64,000 nucleotides of DNA from Cristatella mucedo (lineage: Eukaryota; Bryozoa; Phylactolaemata; Cristatellidae), in assembly GCA_009760855.2 (NCBI GenBank), contig WPIO01000075.1, positions 1,534,001-1,598,000 on the forward strand. Direction: 5' to 3'. Within the stretch, counting starts at the first letter, position 1, and each line of letters starts with the position of its first letter. A program made the translations under genes and the position numbers. Below, piece after piece: positions 1 through 11,072 of the stretch. The notes under the pieces are model-generated. The model did no database searches. It saw nothing but the letters and a program-made list of their open reading frames with translations, and was not told the DNA's origin.

Positions 1-745
1 CATCTAGCCATCACGTCTGATCCCTATCCAATATTAGGAGCTGTCTCCCACAGTTGCTTGTAAAAAATTTAACTAGCTCCTTAGTTATATCTAGGCTTGA
101 TTATTGCAATTCCTTATTGGCTGGGCTGCTAAAGAAATCTATTAGACCACAGCAGCAGACTATCAATATGGCTGCGAGGCTAGTCTTCAAGTCCCAGCAG
201 TTTGAGCACGTGTCTCCTCTGCTAAAAGAGCTAGGATGGATGCCGGTTGAGCAACAGATCCAGAGCAAAGTTCTTACGCTGACCCACAAGGCCTGCCATG
301 GCTTGGCTCCTTCATACCTAGCTGAACTGCTGCACCAGTTTCAGCCTGTTCATGCCCTCAGGTCCTGTGTGGACAATTAATTAGCTGTCCCATTCCTCTG
401 CTTAAAGACAGTTGGCGATAGAAGCTGTAGCTCTGCAGGTCCTAGACTGTGGAACTCCCTTCCACAATGCTAACGCAACGATAACTATTCTCCTACTGCC
501 GACTATGGCACATCCTTTTCAGTGGTCCTGAGCTGCTACTTCTATGCTACTCACTACCTCAACTGCTCTCTTGACTCGGCTATGCTTCCCAATTTCTCTA
601 TGTTGCGTGAGACGAAGTCTGTTGGCTTCTGAATGCGTACCGAAAGCCGCTTAGGCTGTGGGTGGGCTATACAAAAGTCTCCTGCGTAACACCCACCTGG
701 TCTGTATGACTTTCTGGAGTTACAGATGGAGATACATTACATTGC
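1..745 (+). mobile_element. LINE-B 3' end (RT C-terminal remnant and 3' UTR)
   Basis: The frame at 54-380 encodes the C-terminal tail of a CR1/Jockey-type ORF2 (SRLDYCNSLLAGL, then ELGWMPVEQQIQ). The same residues recur in the minus-strand LINE at 17910-19600 and in the plus-strand copy at 50730-51745. It is cut off by the window start. After the stop comes a 3' UTR ending in a short TACATT/GCATT-type tail near 740. Non-functional fragment. Confidence 0.85.
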
Positions 746-839
746 ATTACATTGTGACCTGGTTCCAGCATCTTGAAGTGCTGCCTTGTGCTAATTACCT
801 TGAATCTTGACATTTTGAAGTGCTGCCTAGTGCATGTCC

Positions 840-1290
840 ACTACACCCTTTCAGGCTTGAGGATTAGCCTTTTAGAAGAAATATAGCTACCTCCCGGTAG
901 GGAGATGGGAAGGTATTACATAGCAAGCACCCTTTCGCAGCTCACATCTTCGTGAAGAAATCTGCTATGTCTTATGACTGTGGAACTCACTTCCACTGCT
1001 GTTAAGCGATGACAACTTTGCTCCTGCTGCCGACTATGGCACATCCTTTCCAGCCGTCCGTAGATTACTTGAATGCAACTCACTACCAGACGGCTGTCCT
1101 GGCTCAGCTATGCTTCTCGCTTTCTCGTAGTTGTCAGTGATTAAGTCTGTTGGCAACCGAATGTGTGCCGGGAGCAGCACGGGCTGTGATCGCTCTATAC
1201 GAAACTCTCATGTTTAGCACCCTCCTAGTCTTTGTGACTTTGTGGAGCTACTGACGGAGATACGGTACATGAACGTTAGTATCATTTGCT
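840..1290 (+). repeat. Diverged LINE-B-like 3' UTR segment
   Basis: Phrases shared with LINE-B 3' ends occur in order: 'tggaactcacttcca', 'ctgccgactatggcacatcc', and a terminal 'ggagatacggtaca'. No frame is preserved. The same segment is present in duplication copy 2 (about 42560-43000), so it predates the duplication. Confidence 0.6.
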
Positions 1291-1291
1291 G

Positions 1292-1804
1292 TGTCAGGGT
1301 ACGTGAATATATTGTTTAATTCTTACTAATAACCCACGGCTTGTGTGGTTTCTTCTTGTGTGGTTTCTTCTTCTTTTTTTTTCTTTCTGTGGTTTCTTCT
1401 TTTAGTTTTAGCCGTGGCAGCTAGTCGGTCTGCCCTAAGCTTGCCTGGCCAGACAAGGCCCAACGAACCTAAATTGCTTGCATGTACAGCATGCACATTG
1501 TAATAATTAGGAGAATAGATGTCCATTCGATATTAATTAGTTCAGATAGTCAACTTGTTGACTTTCACGGTTTCCATTCACTAAGCAAGCTATCAAGGTT
1601 GCTGATATATAAGAGCTGCTGATTCACTCACATAGCTGCAATGAGGGGTGGAAAGTGAGGGAAAGCTTGAGATATACATGGCACCTCAATCTTTGAGTGC
1701 AGTGCTTACACGTTGAATGAAGTTATGCAATTTTCAATTAAGCTCGCACGGCGATGATGCTCTGTGTAAGATCCATCGACCTATCTCACCTCATGCAGAT
1801 AATG
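1292..1804. other. No recognisable gene
   Basis: Single-copy-looking DNA upstream of the SINE, with a T-rich run near 1371-1385. It is also present in duplication copy 2. I see no coding or RNA signal. Confidence 0.5.
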
Positions 1805-1968
1805 GTGCCGTGATGGCACACTAGGTAAGGCGGTTGCTTTCACGACCTCGGTCCCGAGGTCGTGGGTTCGATTCCTGCGGTGGGCGATTCTTTATCGCCA
1901 CTGCAAGCAGTGGTGAAAGCCATAAAGGCTCTTCTGTCGCTATACAAAAAGAGGCTGTTTAATCAGCT
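1805..1968 (+). mobile_element. tRNA-derived SINE
   Basis: The 5' part is tRNA-like, with an A-box-like TGGCACACTAGG near 1815 and an exact B-box GGTTCGATTCC at 1865-1875. A family tail follows ('gccataaaggctcttctgtcgctata'). Reverse-oriented relatives occur at 2905-3062, 44425-44575 and 57897-58010. It is absent from the matching place in duplication copy 2 (near 43480), so it inserted after the duplication or was lost there. Confidence 0.75.
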
Positions 1969-2251
1969 AGGGTTTATTTTAATGACTGTTCTGCAATTTT
2001 CGTTTAGGTCCAGCTCAGCCAACCGAAAGCTTTGCTAATCACGACAGCTGTTGTGTTTGTGTGCCTCCGTGGCCATACTGACCGTGCAAGCTCCGAGCGA
2101 TGTATCTCCATTTACCTCGAAGAGCTTTTACATATAATGCTGGCACAGCTCCGTGGGCTCAAAATTCAGCCTCTATCGGAGATCCACTGACGGCGACCAC
2201 AATCGGCAGCAGATTATAGGATAGGTGTCAGCTACTGAGTCGCCGGTTGGC

Positions 2252-5200
2252 ATGTCTGACAGTGCATCGTCGACAACTCTTGGCATCTTGTTCAGTGGCT
2301 CGATGATCGCACCCACGTCCAACAGCTGCTGCGCTTCTTCTGCTTCTGCTTCAGCTGACGATCGTGAAGCAAGGCAGCAGGCCGTTCTCAACTGCTTGCT
2401 CGACTCGGATCAGCAGTGCATGATCAGCTATTGGCTTTATGTAATAAGTATACCGGCTCTCATCGCTGGTGGAACTGTCGGGAATGCCCTTACGATCGTT
2501 GTCATGGCGACAAAGGCCATGGGAAAGACTGCGTTCGGCACATACATAGCTGCAATCGCCATAGCTGACATTCTTGTCCTGTGGACCACTCTTCCGAGGC
2601 ACTTCGTTCGCTGGATATGGTTGGTGAGTGGCTGCAGACCACTAGGGCTCTACTCACTTTCGATTACCTGGTCCATTTCCCATCCAGCTCAATCTTATCT
2701 GTTATAGCCAGATCAGTTTTTTCAAAGTATAGCCACGACGTTTCTTCGATAGGAATTGGTTGAGTCAATGATAATGGGCTAGCAGATGGTATCATGGCAT
2801 TTCCCGGCTTCGAGAGGAAATTAGCACTGCCGGACTTGTCTTTATTACTAAGCCCGACAGTAGAAGAACACCTCCCACATATCAAATAAATACTAACTGA
2901 TTTAACAGCTTTTTTTATATAGCGACAGAAGAGCCTTTACGGCTATCGCCATCGCTTGTGGCAGCGATTAAAGACTGCCCACCGAAGGATTCGAACCCTT
3001 GATCTCGGGAGAGAGGTCATGAAAAACCGCCGACTTACCGAGCCTTCCACCACGGCTAACCATATATATAAATATCTGTCGACGACTTAGTCTGCTGATA
3101 ACTGACATAATTCAGTTAAAAGCTACGGAAATACTTGTAAGCCATAACTTCGACACTTATTTAGGCAGCAGAAAGGTCTTTGCAAATACAACTGCTAGTA
3201 GTTTCAAAGCAATCTTGACTTAGCTAGCCAATCGGGTGCCACTATTTGCTGCCAGCTTACTCTGCTCTAGGGAATAGCTAACCCATCAGTCAAAGGCCAG
3301 GGCACTACGGCTAAGCTCATAAATGATAGCCATAACAGTTACGTGCAGGCTAGTTTGTTATCAGTGTTTGTCTTGAACTTGTAGTATTCAACTCGTAGGC
3401 AAGTCGTCCCCATGAGGGCCTCCTGGGAGAGTAGCTTCCACCATGAGGTCGGTCAATGCTGCTCTCTGAGCTAGGGCCACATATACCCGGACGATTAGCC
3501 ATGGCTAAGTTGAGGAGCCTGATCTTGACCTAATTGAAGCTGGACAATCGTGTTAAAGCTGGTCTGAAGTTTCAGGCATTGAGGCTCCCCCACCCACCTT
3601 CAAATATATCAGCCAGTTATCGGTTACCGCAGCAATTTCCTGCTCATTCCCTGCAAATGGCATATCTACTTGAAAACCAGAGCAGGAGGAGAGCTGGTCG
3701 TCGAGTCCATGAGTGCACACAAATTTCAAGTCCAGCAGAGTTGCCTTTCTGTGGCATATTTCACTGTCGACGTTACTCATTTCTTGACCCACTCTCTTTC
3801 CACCACGAAAGAGATGCAAGCTAATCCGGTTTTCTTCAGTCGCCCTAATCCTTTGTCGTTTACCCGAATCACTTCTCGCACTGCATGTAGCCAAGATTCG
3901 TCACTAGCTTCGGCAAAGTTGCCTCGGTGGTGCTCCTAGCCTGCTCGAGGCCTGCTCACTATGCAGTCAATGCCCACGACTGCACCTGGCTGCCGTGGCC
4001 CACAGCCTTTCAGCTTGCTGGCTAACTTGGCTAAGAGAGGCCAGCGAGAGCCACAAAGTGTCAAACGTTTTGTCATATGATCTAGTTGTCATGTATTCCA
4101 TCCTTGTCATGTCATCTGCTCGTAGGTCGACATTCGCAATCTGAACCCGTGGAGCTGCCGTATCTTGCGATTCCTCCAGTTCAGCCTGATGAACACGTCT
4201 GCCTGGCTGCTCGTGACGGTCACCGTCGAGCGATTTCTCAACGTCTACTACCCGACCAAGTTTCGCCTGTACAAGACGCGAAGCCGGGCACTCCGAGTCG
4301 TCTCCGGCACGGCAGTCTTCCACTTTGCCTGGAACGTGCATATTTTCTGGACGCTTGGCGAGCAGCGCCTCAAAGACGGCACGACGCGAGCCTGCGGCTA
4401 CCCAAACGCTGAGGCCGTCTACTATTGGACTCAGGCGCACGCTTGGATCGATCTCGTCAAGCTGAGTCTGCTGCCGTTCGTTATCATGCTCTCGTTGAAC
4501 GTTGCCATCATGGTCAGCCTTCGTGAGCGTGCCGTTGCCAAGCGCCACGGCCGAATCCTGCCGGGGCTGAAGGGGCTGAGGCTTCGCCCACTCGGCGACG
4601 GATCGAGCAGGGTCGCTCGCAGCGCTGCTCGATTCAAGTGCTCCTCAGCTGGCGAGCGAAGCGTCGGTGCTGCTGCCACACATCTGTCTTCTTCGGCATC
4701 GGCCGACAAGACCAAAACCCTCATGCTGCTGTGGGTGTCTTTCTTCTACGTGGTCGCCACGGTACCGACCTTCGTATCCACCGTGCTTGACAATGCAAAA
4801 AGAGGGAATCCTCTGTTCGCTAGCTTTGCCACTATCGTGCTGTACGTCAACAATGCAGCCAACTTCCTGCTGTACAGTCTGAGTGGTGCCACATTCCGGC
4901 GAATGCTCTCGGCGACGCTGAAAAGGCGCTCCAGGTCTGCGTCGTGGTCGTCGTCGGTTAGTAGGAGAAGTACGACGACGTTTCTCAGCGCCGGCGCCTC
5001 CGAGCGAGCTGCTGAAAACGGGCAAGATGGCCAGCCACCGTCAGTGCAGCTGCTGCAGCTGCCACCAGTGTCACAGTTGGAACAGCATCAGCCGGCACAG
5101 TCACCTCTGTCGCCGAAGGTGATAGCCAGTGTCCGAGTCGGAGCGACCGAGCAATGGAGCTCTAATGTAAATGAGTCTAGCGAAGGTGCGATCGATCTCA

Positions 5201-5283
5201 ACACCAGCCAGGCTGACACACCCCCATCGCTCAGCTGCGACTCCTTTCCCTTGCCGGCTGCTGAGCCGCAGGCGAGCACGTGA
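2252..5283 (+). CDS. Rhodopsin-class (FMRFamide/peptide receptor-like) GPCR, two exons
   Basis: Proposed gene structure: exon 1 2252-2623, intron 2624-4125 (GTGAGT donor, CTCGTAG acceptor), exon 2 4126-5283, in phase 0, giving about 509 residues. It should be a plasma-membrane receptor coupling an extracellular ligand, probably a neuropeptide, to G proteins. Exon 1 holds a Ser/Ala-rich N-terminus, TM1 with the G-N pair (GGTVGNALTIVV) and TM2 (AIAIADILVLW). Exon 2 starts at the conserved extracellular Cys before TM3 and has ERF in place of DRY (VTVERFLNV). The second conserved Cys is in loop 2 (RACGYPN). TM6 follows, then TM7 as NNAANFLLYSLSGATFRR, an NxxNFxLY pattern common in invertebrate peptide receptors. 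A long Ser/Gln-rich tail ends at TGA. The ATG at 2252 is the first Met in frame. The ligand cannot be told from sequence. A truncated paralogue lies at 43762-45099. Confidence 0.85.
2905..3062 (-). mobile_element. tRNA-derived SINE inside the GPCR intron
   Basis: On the minus strand it reads as a tRNA-like head: GGTTCGAATCC B-box (complement of 'ggattcgaaccc', near 2987) and the shared tail 'gcgacagaagagcctttacggct' reversed. An orthologous copy sits at 44425-44575 in the second duplication, so this insertion predates the duplication. Confidence 0.75.
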
Positions 5284-5759
5284 CCAGATGAGCACGAGAG
5301 CAGGGATACCAGTCACTGGCCCCATCAAAGGAGCCCCTGCTGCCTTGCACTCCTCCAACCATTGAAGCCAAGCTTCCGGCACTGTGTTCTGTCGAATCTT
5401 CGACCAGGGCGTTCACCATCTTTATAGGTGCCAGAGCGTTCAGCGGTAGCCTGGCACCAGCTCGTCGAGTGTGAGTCAAGCTGACCAAGCAGAGGTGACT
5501 TAAAGTCGTCGCTTGAAGGCTTCGGCTGGCAGCTACGATCGGAGTGACGATCCGTCGCTCAGCAAATTCACCACCTTTTTTCTCTCATTCGGTGCAGCCG
5601 ATAAAAGGTTTTATTTTCTCAATGCGATGGCGACAGTCACTAGATTTTCGTGACCTATCCATACCAGGATTCGCACGCTCGGAGAAGACAACCAACAAAA
5701 CTCTGCCTGGTCACTTGGCAGTGAAAGCTGTTAATACTTGGTCAGCTATAGTGTGCTAT

Positions 5760-5760
<1 letters not shown>

Positions 5761-5825
<65 letters not shown>

Positions 5826-5840
5826 TTATGTACACACACC

Positions 5841-5926
<86 letters not shown>

Positions 5927-5930
5927 TGTA
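5761..5930. repeat. Compound microsatellite (TA)n-(TG)n
   Basis: About 60 bp of TA dinucleotides, a short interruption, a second TA run and then about 70 bp of TG. Apparent reading frames here are low-complexity artefacts. Confidence 0.97.
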
Positions 5931-7961
5931 TAATTCGCTGTAGATACACAAACACGCGTATTGTATATGCAAGCACTGTTGCATGATTTGATATATCCAA
6001 CCATGTGTGACCTGGATGAATTGATTATAAGTGCACGAGCACATATACTGTTGCAGTAAAAAAATTGAGAGCTTGACGTTCTTGTGCTCAGCGTGCTGAA
6101 TCACTAAAAGTTTAGAGCTCCAGATTTAGAATCGAGCCTGCTGTCTTCAGATCACGCTTGAGTGACATAAGCATGCATCTCACTCAATCTTGCCTTGAAC
6201 AATTCTGTGCGTGTACACAGAGAAATGTCTAATGGACATAAACAAGCATGCCATTTTACTAGTCGGTGGTTCTAAAAAGATGAATTCATGGTTGAAAGAT
6301 CTTTGATTTTTCTACATCCATACTCGACATCCTGAATCGAGGAAGCACGTTCTAAAATGAAAACGCCTCAATGTGTAGGATGCCATACTCGTTTGGAACG
6401 CGTCTCGTATATTTGCTGAAAGAGGTGCTTACCATGAATAATAGTGGCAGTGCGTCTGAAATAAAACCACAAGAATTTAAATTTGCAAGATACTGGTATT
6501 GCATGTCGACGTGCACTCGAGGACCAGTCACGGCTTGTACAGAGTGTGCGATTGAATGACGATGCGAGTTGAATCAGAAGGCTTTTAACCAGGGTTCGCT
6601 TTTTACGACCCAGGTGCTGGGTGCCGCTCCAATCAGGCAGGCAATCTTGCATTGCCCACTGCCAAGGGGCAGCATAAGCCGGCCAGGGTCTACTGCCGAG
6701 ATTTAAATGAGGTGGTTCAATCAACTTGCCTTTAGTTAACTAGTATTCGATGCCTATACCAGTGTCTACTTATTGGGAGTGTCAAGCAGCGACTCCAACC
6801 TGCATTGCTGAATATGGTCTACAACAGTTCACACACGTGACAATATTTGAGGAGAGGCTCTTGGTTGGTTAACTCACGAAATAGTGCCATTACTCTAAGC
6901 AAGATGAAGGCTTAGTGGATACTAGCAATCGCTCCCAGTTTAATCTGAGAAACTGTGTCGATGAGGCTAAGGCAAATTTTAGTTTGCATTGCAACACCAA
7001 GACATATCACTTAAGAAATTATTAAATAATGAACGATGGTGCTTAATTTTAATTGGGCTTGGTTTTTAAATTGTTCCAGCTCCATAGAGGCAAAGCTAAT
7101 GGCCATAGGCTCTCATTATGAATGGCAATATCAATAGTAATTGTAACACGAGTGCAAGATATGTGTATGTCACCCAGAAAAATGTAAAGTCTTTCAAAGC
7201 TCTTTAAATAATATGTTAGAGATAAGGTAAGTCAAGTCACCAGTGACAGCAGGAACAGCCGTCTCGCAAAGCGACAACTCATTAGGGGCCAGCGCCGGGC
7301 GCGCCCCACGCAAGATGTAATTCCCCGATTTCGAGTCACGTGACGCTCACTCGGCTTTGGCGAGAGCTGCCACCGAGCAGCTTTAGCCTCGCCGCGGTCT
7401 CGAGGTCTCGCCGGGCCCCTCCGCCCCCTCCCTCCGACTCGTTGTTTCTGTCCCACCTGTCTCTGCGTAGCGAGGCGCTCGTCTGCTGTACGCCCAGCGG
7501 ATCTTCGCGAGGCAGAGCCCATTAGCTCGCCATTCGGCACCACGTCCGCTACACAAACGCCCGGAGAACTCTACCAATAAAAGTCTGCCCGGTCACTTGG
7601 CGGTGAAAGCTGTTCATACTTGGTCCGATAGCTGTGAGTATTCAGTGCAAGCTGAACGCTGCCATCGACACTTCAACGTGCGTTGCAGCGAGGCCAGTTC
7701 AATTTTTATAGGCACGAGTCACGAGAAATTAAAGACAATGAAAACGTTGCATTCTTAAGACTAACTTGGCTAGTATATAAAAGATTTTGCTTAACTTTGG
7801 GTTTTTAGAAGTTTCGTGCTTCACATGGCAAAGTAAAGAGTAGCATCAAAGTACGGGTCTGCCGATTCCGTAGCGACAGGTGAGCCACAGTGGCTTTTTC
7901 ATTCTTGCAGTAGGCAATAATCACTTGTCTGCCTCACGTAGTATCCCTATATTTTCTTTCT

Positions 7962-7962
<1 letters not shown>
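5931..7962. other. Duplicated non-coding DNA with a GC-rich patch
   Basis: No convincing gene. The stretch 6170-7560 matches 46310-47640. A GC-rich, CpG-containing patch at about 7270-7530 could be a promoter-like island, but I find no gene next to it. A 50-bp phrase ('ggtcacttgg.. gtgaaagctgtt') occurs both at 5708-5750 and at 7590-7625, so part of this DNA is internally repeated. Confidence 0.6.
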
Positions 7963-7999
<37 letters not shown>

Positions 8000-8059
8000 C
8001 TGTATATATATTTACTGTATATATATTTACTGTATACATATTTACTGTATACATATTTA

Positions 8060-8147
<88 letters not shown>

Positions 8148-8155
8148 GTATACAC
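7963..8155. repeat. (TA)n microsatellite with TTTACTG interruptions
   Basis: Nearly 190 bp of TA repeats. Five copies of a roughly 15-bp 'tttactgtatatata' unit lie at about 7996-8065. Confidence 0.95.
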
Positions 8156-8939
8156 ACACATATTTACGTATTTATAAATGTCCACACACAGATATACAGG
8201 TATACGTATATACTGATTGATACTGCATATATACAGAAGTAGGTCAACGACACGCACGGGAAAATGCTCCCACCGCCAATAAAAACCGTACTCCAACTAG
8301 AGACCTATTGGCGGCTTGCACGCTTGCATTTAACTTATCACCGAGGAGGAGAGGTGAGCAAGGAGCTGAGAGGAATGAGAAGGAGGAGCCAGCAGCAAAG
8401 AGCGAGATAGCAGATGTTAGCACCGGTTGCAATTGCTTGATCTGCAGCTGTACACCGAGGCGGGAGTATCTGCCATTAATCGGGCGGTGCGAGTCGACCG
8501 CAGCTGCGATTTAACGAAGATTCGGGTGCTGGGCAACCGCTCAAGGTCAGGTCCTAAGGTCGCATAATGTCAGCTCACTCTATCGGCCAGCCGAGAGTGG
8601 CTTCGGCTAGTGCCTCGTAGAGGCTGCTAGCCGACTAAACGGTAGCACGAATTCTGACGGAGCAGCTGACCGCGCTGGTGCCGGCCTAAGTCGGCCATCC
8701 CAGGGATGAGGTGAAAGTGGCGTGGGACAAGACTCGCGAGGTCCAGCCAATAGGCGCGCACTGGGCGGGGCCGGCGAGCTGAGGCCAGCTAATCAGCTAA
8801 TCGGCGGCGACAACCTGGTTGTAATGCTCGGCAGCATCGGTAGTCCTGTACTTGCCTGCGGTGCAGTGACGCGTGCCGCCGCTGCAGCGCCAACGTCCGG
8901 CATCGCTGCACAAAGACCTTCATCGGAACGTACACTGGG
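8156..8939. other. No recognisable gene; GC-rich toward the right
   Basis: The flank left of the viral element. It becomes CpG-rich from about 8690. The open frames are short and not recognisable. Confidence 0.5.
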
Positions 8940-8971
8940 CCGGCGACAGGCTCGCGGCGACAGGCTCGCGG
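8940..8971 (+). repeat. Left remnant of the 14-bp GC minisatellite and possible target duplication
   Basis: About two units of the 'gcggcgacaggctc' 14-mer directly abut the left terminal repeat. The last five bases, CGCGG (8967-8971), recur at 19984-19988 right after the right terminal repeat. This fits a 5-bp target-site duplication, though the repetitive target makes a chance match possible. Confidence 0.65.
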
Positions 8972-9155
8972 TGTTGTAAGCATAGTCTCGTTTGAAAACA
9001 TATTTCCATGTCAAACTTCTCGATATTCGCTAACGCTCATATCTTCAAAGTTTTTGACGAAAATGTTCTCAAACTACCCTATGCTTACACGTGAATTTAT
9101 TACTTACAGTTTTCACTGGATTCTTAAACAACGGATTTGTTTTTTATTTGCAAGA
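8972..9155 (+). repeat. Left terminal inverted repeat
   Basis: Matches the reverse complement of 19802-19983 at roughly 85 percent by eye, including 'gctcatatcttcaaagttttt' and 'atttattacttacag'. It contains its own inverted pair: TGTAAGCATAG at 8975-8985 and CTATGCTTACA at 9079-9089, so the end could fold into a hairpin. Confidence 0.88.
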
Positions 9156-9179
9156 TAAAATAGGACAATCATGTAAGAT

Positions 9180-9575
9180 CTAAGAACGAAATATGCTAAT
9201 GACAAATACAATCGAATACTTTTAGACAATGAAACAATTAGAGGTTGTTTGAGAAAATTAGTAAGGTTTAAATAATCTATTCAATTCCTTGGTATTTTAA
9301 TAACTCTTGCAATAACTAAATCAATTTCTTACGTTCAAATTTATGGTGAACTATTTCTCCTCGTGACTGAATTAGGTGGAGTTGCAGCTACGTTACTTTC
9401 AAAAGAAAGCACTATATCTCAAATTGAAAGAAGAAAATTTTCTTCTCATCAATTCAATCTTAATTTAATTTCAAAGATAGTATATGTGTTGGATGATAAT
9501 AATGTAACTAAGGAAGGATTTATACAAATAATTGTAGAACAATTAGATAGTCCAGATGAATCTAAACCTGCTTAG
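9180..9575 (+). CDS. Small viral protein of unknown function, N-terminus uncertain
   Basis: A plus-strand frame open from 9276 to the TAG at 9573-9575. It can be followed further upstream through one TAA at 9273. There is no clear ATG in the last open part. A hydrophobic stretch (FLGILITLAITKSISYV) is followed by a polar C-terminal half (RRKFSSHQFNLNLISK), which suggests a small membrane-associated protein. It is one of two plus-strand genes in the element. Its 3' end overlaps the convergent integrase by about 14 bp. No family recognised. Confidence 0.45.
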
Positions 9576-10430
9576 TAACTCGCAACTCCTCTCTAACGAA
9601 ACTTCTTTTAACGTCGTTTACAAAATAACAAACTGGTTGTTCTTTCAATATCATTACTATAACAAAAGTATGTTTAGTTAATTTCCATATCGGATCTGTT
9701 GCTTTTCTTCTTTTTTCGTCTTCTCTCTCACCTGGTTTTAGTAAATATCTAACACTTGATCCTAGTTCTAAAAATGTGTGTTGTTCTCCTACTTTGCTGT
9801 GGCATTTTGGTTTCTTTTGTTTTACTATTTCCTTTTTATTGCTTTAGCTGGCTCTTTACCAGTCGTTCTTGCCATACTATAATTTAGATAATCAATAGTC
9901 TTTGGTAAGTTATCAATCCACTCTTTGTTTCTAGTATAATCTCCTTCATTAATAATTTCCAATTACTTTTCATAATGTGCAATAAATGCTCTCTCTGCTC
10001 CGGTTCAATTCATTCTTTCAACTAATGCAGCACTCTTTTTACTTGTACCTTCTGCAATACGTGTTTCACGTTTTTTCATTTCTTTCGTGAACTCTTCTTC
10101 AAACGCTGATCCTATATATACTGTTATTTTCTTTGGCCATTCTAAAAGTCGTTTACTATGAAATTCTAATATTACTTGTGTTACTTCTTTAGAAGACTTT
10201 GTTTTAAGTGGTCTTGAATCTTTTTACCTACTAGCAAAATCAAATACACTCAAAGCATATTTATATCCAGAATAATTCAGCATATATAAAATTTCTGCTT
10301 GACAATTTTTATTAGGTTCGACAATACTAAAGAAACCTTGTGGAATCTCCTTAGGTCTTGGTTTGAATACTTGACTTATATCTGAGTCATGATTAAATTT
10401 ATCTTCTTGTTTTCTTTCTTTTTGAGTCAA
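9562..10430 (-). pseudogene. Polinton-type retroviral-like integrase (rve), broken
   Basis: Would insert viral DNA into host chromosomes. Integrase-core phrases are in order on the minus strand: GYKYALSVFDFASR, RPLKTKSSKEV, VYIGSAFEEEF, AALVERMN and a C-terminal KEWIDNLPKTIDYLN. Together these match the integrases of Mavericks/Polintons. The first acidic residue is Glu (CQAEI) where Asp is usual. The second, in the VYIGSAF phrase, is replaced by Tyr. The third Glu (LVERM) is kept. A TAG follows FASR, a TAA follows HYEK, and a frameshift lies near 9845. A TGA at 10005-10007 follows VERMN, where relatives usually have Arg, so it is not clean evidence for Trp. Judged inactive. The start is uncertain. 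Confidence 0.85.
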
Positions 10431-10448
10431 AATCACATTCTATAGAGA

Positions 10449-10661
10449 ATGGAAATATTTTGTGATATCTGTTTAAATATATTTAGTAAGTTGGAATACT
10501 TTGAATTAGGTAATCCTTATTGTAAGCCATCTAAAGGAAAGAAACCAAAACAAAAGTATGAAATTCGTTGTTATTTCTGTAATCTTAATATGAATGAAAC
10601 TGAATTCGATTCTAGTCTTATGAGTAACCATGAAAAGATAATTTTTTCATATTGTAATTAA
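10449..10661 (+). CDS. Small Cys-rich protein, possible zinc-binding
   Basis: A 70-residue frame from an ATG at 10449 to TAA. Two CxxC pairs (FCDICLN near the start and RCYFCNLN in the middle) are separated by a basic linker (KPSKGKKPKQKYE), which suggests a zinc-binding treble-clef or ribbon. It lies divergent from the integrase, starting about 20 bp from that gene's 5' end, so the gap probably holds both promoters. Intact frame with no TGA. Family not recognised. Confidence 0.5.
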   Translation: MEIFCDICLNIFSKLEYFELGNPYCKPSKGKKPKQKYEIRCYFCNLNMNETEFDSSLMSNHEKIIFSYCN

Positions 10662-10722
10662 AATTCTAATAAATATAAATAAGAGAAACCAACTCAATTA
10701 TATTCATTAGTTTATAAACACT

Positions 10723-11052
10723 TTAAAAAGGATTTACATCTACTTCATGCTTATACCATTGCTTAGATCGTGAAGCTATTTGTGCTATCTCAAAACTATT
10801 CCCATAAGTTAAAGGTAAACGTAAAGCAACCAAGTTAAAGAGTTAATAGCTTTAATTGTTCATCTATAATTTCAGGAAGTTACGTAACTAACCAAGAGTT
10901 TTACCTTTAAATTTCCAAGATTTTCAATGAAGTAATAATCAGTTGCTAACTTACTAAAATAAGCATAATAACAAAATTGGTGGAGCTGCTTTATTTTTCC
11001 ATGAATAAGAAGTATATAAATTAATAATTGAATTAATAGATTTACGATTCAT
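10723..11052 (-). pseudogene. Small viral gene of unknown function, frameshifted
   Basis: Starts MNRKSINSIINLYTSYSW at 11052 and ends in frame at TAA 10723-10725 after KQWYKHEVDVNPF. At least three frame changes or stops lie between, so about 110 residues are represented in pieces. No domain recognised. It sits between the fibre-like gene and the integrase on the same strand. Confidence 0.45.
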
Positions 11053-11072
11053 TGAGATCGTCATTACTTCTG

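Larger units (their letters stand above)
745..7640 (+). repeat. Segmental duplication, copy 1
   Basis: This block is matched in the same orientation by about 42440-47640. Matching landmarks include 'cctggttccagcat' at the left, the GPCR exon at 2252-2623 versus 43762-44133, the minus-strand SINE, and the stretch near 6370-6730 versus 46520-46900. Copy 1 keeps the full GPCR second exon, which copy 2 has mostly lost. Edges are estimated by eye. Confidence 0.85.

Noticed and set aside
1805-1885. Functional tRNA gene
   Set aside because: A-box and B-box are present, but it continues into a repeated SINE tail and other copies are scattered and degenerate.
3553-3894. 113-codon minus-strand frame inside the GPCR intron
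   Set aside because: No domain, no clear start context, and it is missing from duplication copy 2.
5761-6104. Open frames on both strands across the TA/TG tract
   Set aside because: They translate dinucleotide repeats ([15 protein letters not shown]) and have no other support.
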